DNA of 64,000 nucleotides from Nocardia vaccinii NBRC 15922 (GTDB lineage Bacteria > Actinomycetota > Actinomycetes > Mycobacteriales > Mycobacteriaceae), in NCBI RefSeq assembly GCF_001613305.1, contig NZ_BDCC01000059.1, positions 1-64,000 of the forward strand. The letters run 5' to 3'. A program made the position numbers and the translations under genes. Below are positions 34,003 to 42,747 of the stretch, one piece after another. Within the stretch, counting starts at the first letter, position 1, and every line of letters begins with the position of its first letter. The notes below the pieces were generated by a model that did no database searches, had not been told where the DNA came from, and saw only the letters and a list, made by a program, of their open reading frames with translations.

Positions 34003-34796
34003 ACGACAAGCCCGAGATCCGAGTGCCGACCCTGGCCGAATCGACCGTATACGTCGCGGGCGGCACGAGCGGAGTCGGATTGGAGGTCGCCCGCCGCTTC
34101 GTAGCGGCGGGAACGCAGCGTATCGGCCTGGTGGGTCGCAGCGCCGAACGCGGGGAGAAGGCGGCGAACCACATTCGGTCACTGGCGCCGGGGGTGTGGT
34201 GCCTGTTCGCCGCGGGGGATGCCAACGATCCGGCCGAAGCCGGGAGAGTGTGCGACGAACTGCGCAACGGTCTCGGACCCGCGGACATCCTGGTCAACAG
34301 CATGGCGGCGGCGTACTCGCCGCGGTTGTTCCATGACATCCGCCCCGAGGACGTGCCTACCATCCTGCTGCAACAGGCGCTCGGCCCGATGAACGTGTGC
34401 CGCGCGGTGCTCCCCGATATGCGTGCGCAACGCGGCGGAGCGGTGGTCAACATCGCTTCCGATGCCGCCAAGTGGCCGACGCCGGGAGAGACCGTCCTCG
34501 GTGCGGCGATGGCGGCCATCGTGACCTTCAGCAAGACCTTGGCGATGGAAGCCAAACGCGACGGCGTCCGGGTCAACGCCGTCACCCCGTCGCTCATCCG
34601 CGACACCGGAGCGCACGACCGCGTCATGGCTGAGCCGTTCAGCGCCAGACTGTTCGAGAAAGCCGCGCGTGCGGCATCGCTCGGTGTCGCAGAGCCGGTC
34701 GACGTCGCGGACCTGATCGTCTTTCTCTGCAGTCCCCAGGCGCGCCGGATCACTGGTCAGGCGGTGAGCCCCAACGGCGGCATATCCGCCGGATAA
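33999..34796 (+). CDS. SDR-fold protein lacking the catalytic Tyr and Lys
   Basis: A 265-residue short-chain-dehydrogenase-fold protein, the fourth gene of the BcrCB-like operon (ATGA overlap). The cofactor loop GGTSGVG is intact, but ungapped alignment with the BadH-like protein (NIASDAA... common to both) puts Leu167 and Met171 where Tyr and Lys should be; Ser154 remains, and NNAG is replaced by NSMA. It may bind a nucleotide without normal dehydrogenase chemistry, act as a reductase with another proton donor, or be a structural/substrate-binding partner of the reductase. A hairpin follows at 34813-34848. Confidence 0.83.
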   Translation: MNDKPEIRVPTLAESTVYVAGGTSGVGLEVARRFVAAGTQRIGLVGRSAERGEKAANHIRSLAPGVWCLFAAGDANDPAEAGRVCDELRNGLGPADILVNSMAAAYSPRLFHDIRPEDVPTILLQQALGPMNVCRAVLPDMRAQRGGAVVNIASDAAKWPTPGETVLGAAMAAIVTFSKTLAMEAKRDGVRVNAVTPSLIRDTGAHDRVMAEPFSARLFEKAARAASLGVAEPVDVADLIVFLCSPQARRITGQAVSPNGGISAG

Positions 34797-34812
34797 CCGG
34801 AGGTCCGAAAGC

Positions 34813-34848
34813 ACGCCACCGCCGGTTCGACCGGACGGCCGGTGGCGT
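34813..34848 (+). terminator. Hairpin after the BcrCB-like operon
   Basis: ACGCCACC (34813-34820) pairs with GGTGGCGT (34841-34848), and CCGG (34822-34825) with CCGG (34831-34834) extends the inner stem. A probable terminator without a U-tract, 16 bases after the SDR stop. Confidence 0.6.
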
Positions 34849-34997
34849 ACCTACCTGCGGCCCTAGGGCTCCGGCAAAGTCGTGAATTGAGTAGCTGACC
34901 TGCAGATTCGGGTGTGTCGCTGGCGCGGGCACGGTATCGGCCCGGTGATGATCGTGGTTCCTACACCTGATCGTCGAAAGCCGTTGCCGTACCCGCG

Positions 34998-35510
34998 TTG
35001 TCATCATCGTCTGCTGTTGTCGCCCGTGCCGAACCGGACATCGATCCGGCCGGGATGCCGACAGGCGACGGCGCCGCCGCGATGATGCCGGAATGTTTGC
35101 TGGAGGTGCTGGTCCGAGTACCGGATCCACGCAAACGCCGAGGCCGGCGATTCCCGCTGGCGGTGATCCTGCTGCTCGCGTTGACGGCCACCGCGACAGG
35201 AGCCCGGTCGTTCACCGCGATCGGCGAGTGGACCGCCGACGCCCCGGCCGCCGTGCTGGCTCGCCTCGGCATCACCGGGTCGGCGCCGAGCCAGAAGACA
35301 ATCCGCCGCGTGCTGCAGCGCCTGGACGCTGACGGGCTCGACTCAATCCTCGGCGCATGGATATGGTTGCGCGCCAAACGATCAGCGGGCTCACAGTCAT
35401 CTCGTTCGACGGCAAGACCTTGAAAGGCGCCCGCGACGCTGCCGGTCATCTCACACATCTGCTGTCGGGGATCTGCCAGGCCACCGGCGTGATCGTGACC
35501 CAGATCAATT
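34998..35510 (+). pseudogene. Broken ISAs1-type transposase
   Basis: The first frame (34998 to about 35370) encodes an ISAs1-like N terminus: LLEVLVRVPDPRKRRGRRFPLAVILLLAL..., SFTAIGEW, GSAPSQKTIRRVLQRLDAD. The frame then shifts, and the conserved SFDGKTLKGAR...HLLSG segment with the first catalytic Asp appears at about 35400-35510 in another frame. Homology stops after GVIVTQ, so most of the catalytic domain is gone. A decayed insertion marking the border between the catabolic block and the lipid locus. Confidence 0.72.
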
Positions 35511-35582
35511 ATACGCGCGCTGTGCGGGTAGCCGTCCGTTCACGCCGGACGCCGGTATGGTCTGCACGCCGCGCCCGACATG

Positions 35583-37352
35583 TCAATGAAGACCGCGGGG
35601 TACCGGCGTCCGCCGCGCCAGGCACTCGATTCGGGCCTGAATCGATTGGATCTCGCTTCTGAACGCCACACGGCTTGAACCCAAATCAGGCCGGTCGTTC
35701 AGGAGTCCGAGGTGGCGGACGAGCCGGAGAGCGGTGTCGAACATTTCCGTGGAAGTGGACTCCGCACTGGCATTGCGCCGCTGAAGCGCCCACTGATTCC
35801 CCACCGCGAGGCAGCGTTGGATGAACCACGGCTCATCGAACTCGGTCGAATCGCCGAGGTCAGCCAGTTGGTAGGCGACCACGGCATAGGCGTCGATGAA
35901 GGGCCTGAGCATCAGCGGTGCGACGAAGAGGCCGACTCGATCCAAGCATGTCGAAGCAGTCGGGGCGTCGATGGAAGTCAGACTGATCCCGTTGCCGCCG
36001 GTGATCAAGTCGAGCTCCGATTGCAGGGCTGCCGCGAATTCGCTCCGGCCGGCGAAGAAGAACTCGAACTTGAGCAGGTCTCGCAGCCGCAGCGCGTCGT
36101 CGAGTGCCGTTGCCTGTGTCCGCTCCGTCGATGACACGATTTCCAGGGCGACCTCGACGATCGCACGCTCGATAAGGGCATGGATGGCGCTGTTGCGGTA
36201 AACCGCCGCGATGAGGTGTTGGCTCCGCTGGATGCCCCATACGGTCGTATCACCACGAAAGCTGCTCAGAACGCCGGTCCGCTCCAGATCTTGCAGTGCC
36301 CGTCGGATGGTGGCCTTGTCGGTCAGGTTCGCCGCGCCCGCGGTGTGCCAGTTCCGCGCCCGCAGATAGTCGGCGAGCGGTTCTACCGTTTCGAGTACCG
36401 ACTCGAGCGTCAGCGCCCGGTCGGCCGCGAGCAAGGCGATACAGACCACCGCGGTCGGCGTTACGGGTGTGGCGCGATTGATCCGATGCGAAACCTCCAC
36501 GGCGATCCGCTCGATCGCGGTGGTCTCTGCGGCATCATCCTGTTTGAGCTCGTGGAGTCGGGAACGAAGCTCGATCGGGTCACCGAAATCGACGTATACG
36601 CGGCCCAGGCGGCGCCGCAGGCCACGAAGGTAGCCGAAGAACCACCGCACATTCTCCGGCGTCTTGTGTTGTCCCCGCGCCTCCGCCGTCATCTTCTCGA
36701 CCTCATGGGTAGGCAGTTGGTCGTACAGGATGGAAACCGGCACCAGCAGTACGTCCGAACTTTCCTCTTCTTCGACCGCGTCGGTGACGTATCGCAGCAG
36801 GCCCAACCGTGGCGGGCGAAGCTTGCCCGTCCTCGAACGGCCGCCTTCGATCGACCAGATCAAATTTGCTCGATCGGCGATGAGCCGGCGTATGAAGGTT
36901 CGAAGCGCCAGCTTGTATACCGGGATGTCGCCCGTCGCGCGGCGGATGTGGACGATGCCGGTCCGCCTGGCGATAGTTCCGAGCGGAAAAAAGTCGAGGT
37001 TTGCGCCGGCGAAACCGAAGGGCGCGCGCAGTCCTAGTTCCACCAATGCGGTGGGAAACACCCATTCGTCGAGATACGACCTGTGCGAGATGAGGAAAAC
37101 CAGCGAATGACCTCGATCGAGTGTGTGCAGGCTGGCCAGTCCTTCCTCGTCGACCAGACGATCGTATCCGCGCAGCATCCAGCGTCCGAGAGCATGCCAT
37201 TGTGCTAGCACGTTCGGATTGTGGGTCGCCGACATCTCTCGCAGGTGCGATCGGATTTCAGCGACGACATCGTCGACCGGCCTGTCGAGGCGTTTCGCCA
37301 GATCCGCCGCGTCGTTGGCATAGTCGTCGAAATCAGGTGCGTTGCCGGTCAT
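35583..37352 (-). CDS. plsB: Glycerol-3-phosphate acyltransferase (PlsB-like)
   Basis: A 589-residue acyltransferase that makes lysophosphatidic acid from glycerol-3-phosphate and acyl-CoA. The HX4D motif is His90-Asp95 (SHRSYLDEW), followed by the glycerol-phosphate-binding FAGANLDFFPLG region and motif III SIEGGRSRTGKL. The C-terminal half is the long PlsB-type extension. The gene downstream in position but upstream in transcription, the HAD-PlsC fusion, overlaps it by ATGA, so the first two acylation steps of glycerolipid synthesis are co-translated. Confidence 0.87.
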   Translation of the reverse strand: MTGNAPDFDDYANDAADLAKRLDRPVDDVVAEIRSHLREMSATHNPNVLAQWHALGRWMLRGYDRLVDEEGLASLHTLDRGHSLVFLISHRSYLDEWVFPTALVELGLRAPFGFAGANLDFFPLGTIARRTGIVHIRRATGDIPVYKLALRTFIRRLIADRANLIWSIEGGRSRTGKLRPPRLGLLRYVTDAVEEEESSDVLLVPVSILYDQLPTHEVEKMTAEARGQHKTPENVRWFFGYLRGLRRRLGRVYVDFGDPIELRSRLHELKQDDAAETTAIERIAVEVSHRINRATPVTPTAVVCIALLAADRALTLESVLETVEPLADYLRARNWHTAGAANLTDKATIRRALQDLERTGVLSSFRGDTTVWGIQRSQHLIAAVYRNSAIHALIERAIVEVALEIVSSTERTQATALDDALRLRDLLKFEFFFAGRSEFAAALQSELDLITGGNGISLTSIDAPTASTCLDRVGLFVAPLMLRPFIDAYAVVAYQLADLGDSTEFDEPWFIQRCLAVGNQWALQRRNASAESTSTEMFDTALRLVRHLGLLNDRPDLGSSRVAFRSEIQSIQARIECLARRTPVPRGLH

Positions 37353-38815
37353 TTCTGGGTCTCCGGCTCTGTAGATCCCGCTGGGTCGGGCCAGTGAGCG
37401 AGGGTGTCGGAATACAACTGCCGCACATGGTCTACCGCTTGGTCCAGGTCTGCTTTCGTCCAGCCAGTCGTGGGTATCGGTTTGTGGACGACGACTTCCA
37501 CCGTGCCCGATCGAACGGTTTTAGCGTTGCGCCACATCAGTTCTCCGGCATTGCGAATGACGATCGGAACGATCGGGACCTCCGCCTGCATCGCCAAGTG
37601 GAAGGCGCCCTTCTTGAACCGGCCCACCCGTGGCGTGAGCGACCGCGTCCCTTCGGGCGAGATGACGATGGAAATCCCCGCGGCCAGCCGCTGTTTCGCC
37701 TCCGCCAGTCCGCTTCGTGCTTGTTCGGGGTCGGCACGGTCGATGAAAGCGAAATCGGCCATCGAGAGTAGCTGCCCGACGACGGGGATGCCGGCCGCTT
37801 CCTTCTTCGCGACGGCAGTGAAGCCACCTCGCAGGATGGACGTCGTCACAAGCAGATCGACCAGAGAGCTCTGATGGTTGATCAAGAACACCGCCGGCCG
37901 CTGTACCCATAGGTTGGCCTCGCCGATGACCCGGACATCGACGTCGCCGAATGCGGATCCGAGATGAGCGAAAAGGCTTGTCGCCAAATCTATGCCACGG
38001 CGTCTGCTGCCGGTGAGTGCGCCGATGGCGATACCGGCGACGCCCGATCCGGCGAGAGCGCCGTACATCGCCGCAGTGCGCAGAGCAGGTTTCGGGTCGA
38101 GTCGAGCCGGGCCGCGTCGCAACTGCAATTCCGGCCAGTCGTTGCGCCACGCGTGCTCGGACAACTCGTGCTGTGGGTTGACCACGCACGGGTTGCCCAC
38201 GCATGCGAGAAACGGTACGTCCTCATTTCCGTTCGCATAGGCGAATGAATCCGGAAGCCGGATGCCGACGGCATCGGCGAAAGTCGTTATCGCTGCGGCC
38301 TTTCCGGTACCCCACGGCGGCCGACCGATGACCCTCCCGGTCAGCAGTCCGTCGACCTCCTCCAGTTCGGAGCAAAGAATATGGTCTACTTCCAGTTCGC
38401 GGGCCAGTGGCGCGACCTGGAATCGGATTGCCGACGTAGCGATCGCCACGGTATGTCCCTGTTGCTGATGGGCCTTGACGAGACTCCACATCTCATGAAA
38501 AAGCGAACCCGCGATGCTTCCGCTGAACAGTCGCGAGCCGAGTTCCTCGAGGTCGGTGACGGGACGTCCAGACCATCCTGCGACGCCGTGCGCGAGAAGT
38601 TCACCGAACTTCTCCTCGGTCAATGTCGGTCCGGTCATGGACCGGAAGGTTCTCACCAGCTCCTCCAGGCCGATCTCGAAATGCCGCAGCCGATGTGAGT
38701 ACAGCGCTTCGGCGGAGTAACCGTCGATCAAGGTCCCGTCGAAGTCGAAGAAGGCGGCGACGGCGGGTCCTCGGGGGGCGCGCCGGATTGCCTCGGTAGC
38801 CGCAGTGAGTGACAT
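37349..38815 (-). CDS. HAD-IB phosphatase fused to 1-acylglycerol-3-phosphate acyltransferase (PlsC)
   Basis: A 488-residue two-domain protein. Residues about 20-230 form a HAD-IB phosphatase-like domain (DFDGTLIDGYSAEALYS; TSAIRFQVAPLARELEV; YANGNEDVPFL). Residues about 280-470 form a PlsC domain with NHQSSLVD (HX4D) and SPEGTRS. This architecture occurs in mycobacteria (Rv2483c). It probably acylates lysophosphatidate; the HAD part might act as phosphoserine- or phosphatidate-phosphatase-like. Its promoter faces the WS/DGAT gene across the 38862-38886 palindrome. Confidence 0.87.
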   Translation of the reverse strand: MSLTAATEAIRRAPRGPAVAAFFDFDGTLIDGYSAEALYSHRLRHFEIGLEELVRTFRSMTGPTLTEEKFGELLAHGVAGWSGRPVTDLEELGSRLFSGSIAGSLFHEMWSLVKAHQQQGHTVAIATSAIRFQVAPLARELEVDHILCSELEEVDGLLTGRVIGRPPWGTGKAAAITTFADAVGIRLPDSFAYANGNEDVPFLACVGNPCVVNPQHELSEHAWRNDWPELQLRRGPARLDPKPALRTAAMYGALAGSGVAGIAIGALTGSRRRGIDLATSLFAHLGSAFGDVDVRVIGEANLWVQRPAVFLINHQSSLVDLLVTTSILRGGFTAVAKKEAAGIPVVGQLLSMADFAFIDRADPEQARSGLAEAKQRLAAGISIVISPEGTRSLTPRVGRFKKGAFHLAMQAEVPIVPIVIRNAGELMWRNAKTVRSGTVEVVVHKPIPTTGWTKADLDQAVDHVRQLYSDTLAHWPDPAGSTEPETQK

Positions 38816-38861
38816 GGGCGGGACCTCCTCGCCGTTGTACAGCCAGACAAAAGCGATTTTC

Positions 38862-38886
38862 GGTAGTATGGTAATACCATACTACC
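38862..38886. promoter_or_regulatory. 25-bp near-perfect palindromic operator
   Basis: Arms GGTAGTATGGTA (38862-38873) and TACCATACTACC (38875-38886) are exact reverse complements around a single A. It lies between the divergent acyltransferase and WS/DGAT operons, 12 bases before the WS/DGAT ATG. Its inner 15 bp (TATGGTAATACCATA) match the GGT-N3-ACC architecture of the window-wide operator, though the extended symmetry suggests a separate, e.g. TetR-type, regulator. Confidence 0.75.
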
Positions 38887-38897
38887 TTGGAGGCTAT

Positions 38898-40325
38898 ATG
38901 GAGCATCGGACATCGTCGGATGACGCGGCCGACTGGGGTGGGCCGCGCGAGATGTCGGCGTGGGAAGGTCTCATGTGGCGCGCCGAACGGGATCCGCGCA
39001 CTCGCTCGACCGGAATCTTGCTCGAGCTTCTCGATCGGGAGCCTGATTGGGAGCGGCTCGTCGCAGCATTCGAGCGAACGACCCGGCGAATTCCGCGTCT
39101 GCGCGAACGCGTGGTGGAGCCACCGTTTCCGCTGGTTCAGCCGGTGTGGTCACCCGACCCCGAATTCGAGGTTCGCGATCACATTCGCCGGGTGGCACTC
39201 GGGCCGGCCGCCGGGATCCGAGATCTTCTGGCACAGTGCGAAGTGGAATGGTCCGTTCAACTCGACCGCACCCGGCCGCCGTGGGAAGCGATTCTTTTCA
39301 GCGGATTACAGGACGGCCGAGCCGCACTGGCCTTTCGCGTCCACCACAGCCTCGCCGATGGGACGGGACTGGTGCAGTTACTGGAGTTGGCACACGAGGG
39401 TAGCTCGGATCCGAACTCGAACGCCTCGCGGTCCCGGCCTATGTCGACCCCGCTCGGGATGCTCGTCGATACGACACTTTCGGCTTTCGATACCGGGCGG
39501 CTGTTACGGATGGCGCGTGGTGGTGTCGATCGCTCGTTGCGCCGGTTGGCCGACCCTCGCGCGTCGGTTACCGATGCCACCCGCTACGCGTTGTCGCTGT
39601 CGCGCATGCTGGCGGTTCCCGCAGCGAAGCGATCGCCGTTGCTCGCTGAACGTGGCGACGGCACTCGACTGGCCATACTCGATGTACCGTTGCGCGGTCT
39701 GAAGTCCGCGGGAGCAGCTGCCGGCGGCTCGGTCAACGACGCCTTCGTCGCGGCGATCCTCGGCGGCGTCAGGCGGTATCACGACCGTCAGGGTGCTTCG
39801 GTCGATGACGTCGTCGTGGGGATGCCGGTAAGCCTGCGCAACGAGAACGATCCACTGGGAGGTAACCGATTCGCCGGGATTCGCTTCGCTGGGCCGGCGG
39901 GGGAGCTCGATCCGGCGAAGCGAATTCGGGCGATCCGCAGACGGGTGAGCACCGCGAGGAACGAACCGGCGATCGGCTTTCTCGATTTCCTGTCGCCGAT
40001 GCTGACCAGGCTTCCTACGCGCGCCATCATCGAGTTGTCGGCGAACTTCACCACCAGCTCGGATATTCAGATCTCCAACATCCGCGGAATCGACCGGCCG
40101 GTACGGCTGGCGGGGGCCGAGGTGACGGGCGTCTATCCACTCGGCCCCCGTCCGGGGGTCGCGGCCATGATCGCGATGATCAGTTACAACGGCGTGTGTT
40201 GCCTCGGCCTGACATTCGATCCACACGCGTTCGTCGACAGAGAAGCGTTGCGGGAGTCGATGCGCGAGGGATTCACCGAAGTGCTGGAGCTCGCATCGCG
40301 GGATGATGGGCAGGGCCACGCATGA
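38898..40325 (+). CDS. Wax ester synthase/diacylglycerol acyltransferase (WS/DGAT)
   Basis: A 475-residue acyltransferase that esterifies diacylglycerol or a fatty alcohol with acyl-CoA, for triacylglycerol or wax storage. The catalytic HHSLADG (His149, His150, Asp154, Gly155) fits HHxxxDG, and the C-terminal domain has the NDAF-type segment GGSVNDAFVAAILGG and ISNIRG. The ATG at 38898 has GGAGG 5 bases upstream, right after the palindrome. It overlaps the next hydrolase gene by ATGA. Confidence 0.9.
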   Translation: MEHRTSSDDAADWGGPREMSAWEGLMWRAERDPRTRSTGILLELLDREPDWERLVAAFERTTRRIPRLRERVVEPPFPLVQPVWSPDPEFEVRDHIRRVALGPAAGIRDLLAQCEVEWSVQLDRTRPPWEAILFSGLQDGRAALAFRVHHSLADGTGLVQLLELAHEGSSDPNSNASRSRPMSTPLGMLVDTTLSAFDTGRLLRMARGGVDRSLRRLADPRASVTDATRYALSLSRMLAVPAAKRSPLLAERGDGTRLAILDVPLRGLKSAGAAAGGSVNDAFVAAILGGVRRYHDRQGASVDDVVVGMPVSLRNENDPLGGNRFAGIRFAGPAGELDPAKRIRAIRRRVSTARNEPAIGFLDFLSPMLTRLPTRAIIELSANFTTSSDIQISNIRGIDRPVRLAGAEVTGVYPLGPRPGVAAMIAMISYNGVCCLGLTFDPHAFVDREALRESMREGFTEVLELASRDDGQGHA

Positions 40326-41284
40326 GACGTCATCTCCGGTCCTTTCGGGATGACCTCGATGCCCGGATTCGCGCAGCTGAGGCCGACGCGTACGCCGCCT
40401 ACGATGTGGTTGGATCCGAGCGCGTAATCGACGTCGATTCCGGCTTCGGTGCGGTTCGTGTTCGCGTGATGGAGTTCGGCACGTCCGACGAACGGTCCCC
40501 GATAATCATGCTGCACGGAATAGCCTCCGCCACCGTGCTTGCCGCACCGCTGCTGCCGTATTTGAGTAACCGCCGAGTGGTCGCAGTGGACTGGCCGGGA
40601 CACGGGCTGTCGGACGAATGTGTACTACCGTCCGGCGTCGATCTGCGAGCTCACAGTTCGGCGGTGCTGGGTTCGCTGCTGCACGTCATCGGCGCCCCGG
40701 AGGTGGATATGGTCGCCCACTCGATGGGTGCGCAGTTCGCGCTGTATGCCGCATCCGATCTCGGAAAGCGGATCAGGCGAGTCACGCTGCTCGGTGCGCC
40801 TGGGGCAGCGATTCAGGGAGTCAGGCCGATCCCGGCGATGTGGATGATCGCGCTACCGAAGGCAGGGCCGTTGTTGCTGTCGCTACCGATGTCCGAGCGG
40901 GCGTTCGACCGCGCCAACGATCGCACACTCGGACGGGAGGCGCTGCTCGGCGCGCCTGCGGAACTGGCGCTGGCGCTGCGGTTGATCGGCAGCCGGACTC
41001 GCAACGCCGCCAGTATCGCTAGTTTCTTTCGGGCGCTCGTCAGGAGGGCGTCGGTGCGTCCGCAGGTCGTGCTGGCGGACGATGCGCTCGCGCGACTCGG
41101 GCAACCGGTGCAGTTCGTCTGGGGCGATGGCGATGTCTTCCTGAGCCCGCTCGCCGCTGCTCGCTCGATCGTGGCGGTGCGCAACGTCAGCTTGCTGCGA
41201 GTGCCCGGTGCGGGGCATGCGCCCTGGCTTCAGGCGCGCGAACGGACGGGACGTGCGGTAGCTGAGCACCTTCTGGTCCGATAG
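40322..41284 (+). CDS. Alpha/beta hydrolase
   Basis: A 320-residue hydrolase-fold protein with oxyanion motif LHGIAS, nucleophile elbow AHSMGA (Ser) and a C-terminal catalytic His in GAGHAPWLQ. Cotranscribed with WS/DGAT, it may be a lipase or esterase that turns over stored lipid or an acyl-transfer partner. A hairpin follows 33 bases after the stop. Confidence 0.83.
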   Translation: MRRHLRSFRDDLDARIRAAEADAYAAYDVVGSERVIDVDSGFGAVRVRVMEFGTSDERSPIIMLHGIASATVLAAPLLPYLSNRRVVAVDWPGHGLSDECVLPSGVDLRAHSSAVLGSLLHVIGAPEVDMVAHSMGAQFALYAASDLGKRIRRVTLLGAPGAAIQGVRPIPAMWMIALPKAGPLLLSLPMSERAFDRANDRTLGREALLGAPAELALALRLIGSRTRNAASIASFFRALVRRASVRPQVVLADDALARLGQPVQFVWGDGDVFLSPLAAARSIVAVRNVSLLRVPGAGHAPWLQARERTGRAVAEHLLVR

Positions 41285-41316
41285 CGCACTTGGAATGAGC
41301 GAGGTGAGATGTCCCT

Positions 41317-41344
41317 CCGGAGGATGGTGCCGGTAAGCCTCCGG
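41317..41344 (+). terminator. Hairpin after the WS/DGAT operon
   Basis: CCGGAGG (41317-41323) pairs with CCTCCGG (41338-41344) around a 14-base loop, followed by GGGGTCTTTACC. A moderate terminator candidate. The gap up to 41563 shows no gene. Confidence 0.5.
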
Positions 41345-41563
41345 GGGGTCTTTACCGTTCTCCTGCTCATCGGACCGATCGTCGGGCAACGATGAGGCTG
41401 TCCAAGGACGTGACTCCATTTGCGCTTTCAGGGAAGGGTGAGCGATGAAACCTATCGACCCCATCGGACCGTGTGTCGTTGAGGGGAAAACGAATTCGTC
41501 CGCCAGGAGTGTGGTCGCCGAGATTGTTCGGGCCAGGCGAACTGTCGCCCCTCGGCGGGCGTC

Positions 41564-42580
41564 ATGACCCGCCGGCAGCCCACCATCGCTGTTCTCGGGG
41601 CGGGTTCGTGGGGTACCGCGGTCGCGTCGATCATCGCGCGCAGCGTGCAGGCAGTGGTGTGGGCACGGTCCACCGACGTCGCGGCGGAAATCAACCAGTA
41701 CTCGCAAAACCGGAGATACACCGGCGCTTGTCTGCTACCGCCGAGCCTCAGGGCCACTTCGTGCCTCGAGGAGGCGGTAACCGGTGCGGACGCGATCGTC
41801 ATCGGTGTTCCGTCACACGGATTGCGAGAAGTAATCGCAGGCGCAGCAGCGTTCGTCCGGCCATCCGTGCCGATTGTCAGCCTGGTCAAGGGATTGGAGC
41901 AAGGCTCCGATCTGCGTATGACCGAGGTCGTCTCCGAGCTGATGCCCGGGCATCCGGTCGGCGTGCTCGCGGGCCCGAACATTGCCCAGGAGGTCGTCGA
42001 GGGTTACGCGGCAGCTGCCACGCTGGCGATGCCCTATCAGGATTGCGCGGATCGGCTGGCAAATCTGTTCCGGACACCCCGGTACCGGGTGTATTCCACC
42101 ACCGATGTAGTCGGAGTGGAGATGTGCGGTGCCCTGAAGAACGTGTTCGCGATCGCGGCGGGTATGGCGGACGGCGCCGGCGCGGGCTACAACACCAAGG
42201 CCATGGTCATCACTCGTTCGCTGCGGGAGATGACACGTCTCGGTTCGGCGATGGGTGGTGATCCGGCGACATTCAACGGTCTCGCGGGTAACGGCGATCT
42301 CATTGTGACCTGCACGAGTCCGCGGAGCAGAAACCGCAAACTGGGCGAAGCGCTCGGCCGCGGCATGACCATCGGAGAGGCGCTCGCGACGGTTTCGCAG
42401 GTAGCCGAGGGGGCGCGCTCCGCGAGCGTTGCGAAGCGCCTCGCTGATCACCTCGGAGTCGAAGCACCGATTGTCCGTGAGGTGGATGCTGTCGTCAACC
42501 GCGGTGCGACAGCGTTGGAGGCGTATCGCGGACTGCTGCGGGATGCCCCGGGCCATGAAACGCGCGGTAGCGGGTGGTGA
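41564..42580 (+). CDS. gpsA: NAD(P)-dependent glycerol-3-phosphate dehydrogenase
   Basis: A 338-residue enzyme reducing dihydroxyacetone phosphate to glycerol-3-phosphate, the backbone for the PlsB/PlsC acylations encoded nearby. It shows the Rossmann motif VLGAGSWGTA, the substrate-binding SLVKGLE and GPNIAQEV segments, the catalytic Lys in CGALKNVFAIAAG and GNGDLIVTC. The ribosome site is weak. Most genomes carry another gpsA for housekeeping, so this copy is probably dedicated to storage lipid. Confidence 0.92.
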   Translation: MTRRQPTIAVLGAGSWGTAVASIIARSVQAVVWARSTDVAAEINQYSQNRRYTGACLLPPSLRATSCLEEAVTGADAIVIGVPSHGLREVIAGAAAFVRPSVPIVSLVKGLEQGSDLRMTEVVSELMPGHPVGVLAGPNIAQEVVEGYAAAATLAMPYQDCADRLANLFRTPRYRVYSTTDVVGVEMCGALKNVFAIAAGMADGAGAGYNTKAMVITRSLREMTRLGSAMGGDPATFNGLAGNGDLIVTCTSPRSRNRKLGEALGRGMTIGEALATVSQVAEGARSASVAKRLADHLGVEAPIVREVDAVVNRGATALEAYRGLLRDAPGHETRGSGW

Positions 42581-42629
42581 GGTGGATCCGGACGCATCGG
42601 AAATGCGACAGCTGCCAAAAGTGGCCACG

Positions 42630-42644
42630 TTTGGACTGACCTTA
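42630..42644. promoter_or_regulatory. FadR-like operator upstream of the lipase gene
   Basis: TAAGGTCAGTCCAAA on the minus strand, 103 bases before the hydrolase start; same GGTCAGTCC core as sites at 13317 and 29115. Confidence 0.58.
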
Positions 42645-42747
42645 ATTAAGATCTGATGGTAGCAGTTTGCCGCAGCGTCCGAACCCGGCCGAGCAGGTCC
42701 GGACTCGACCCGATGCGACACATTCGACGATCAGATGGAGGGGCTCG

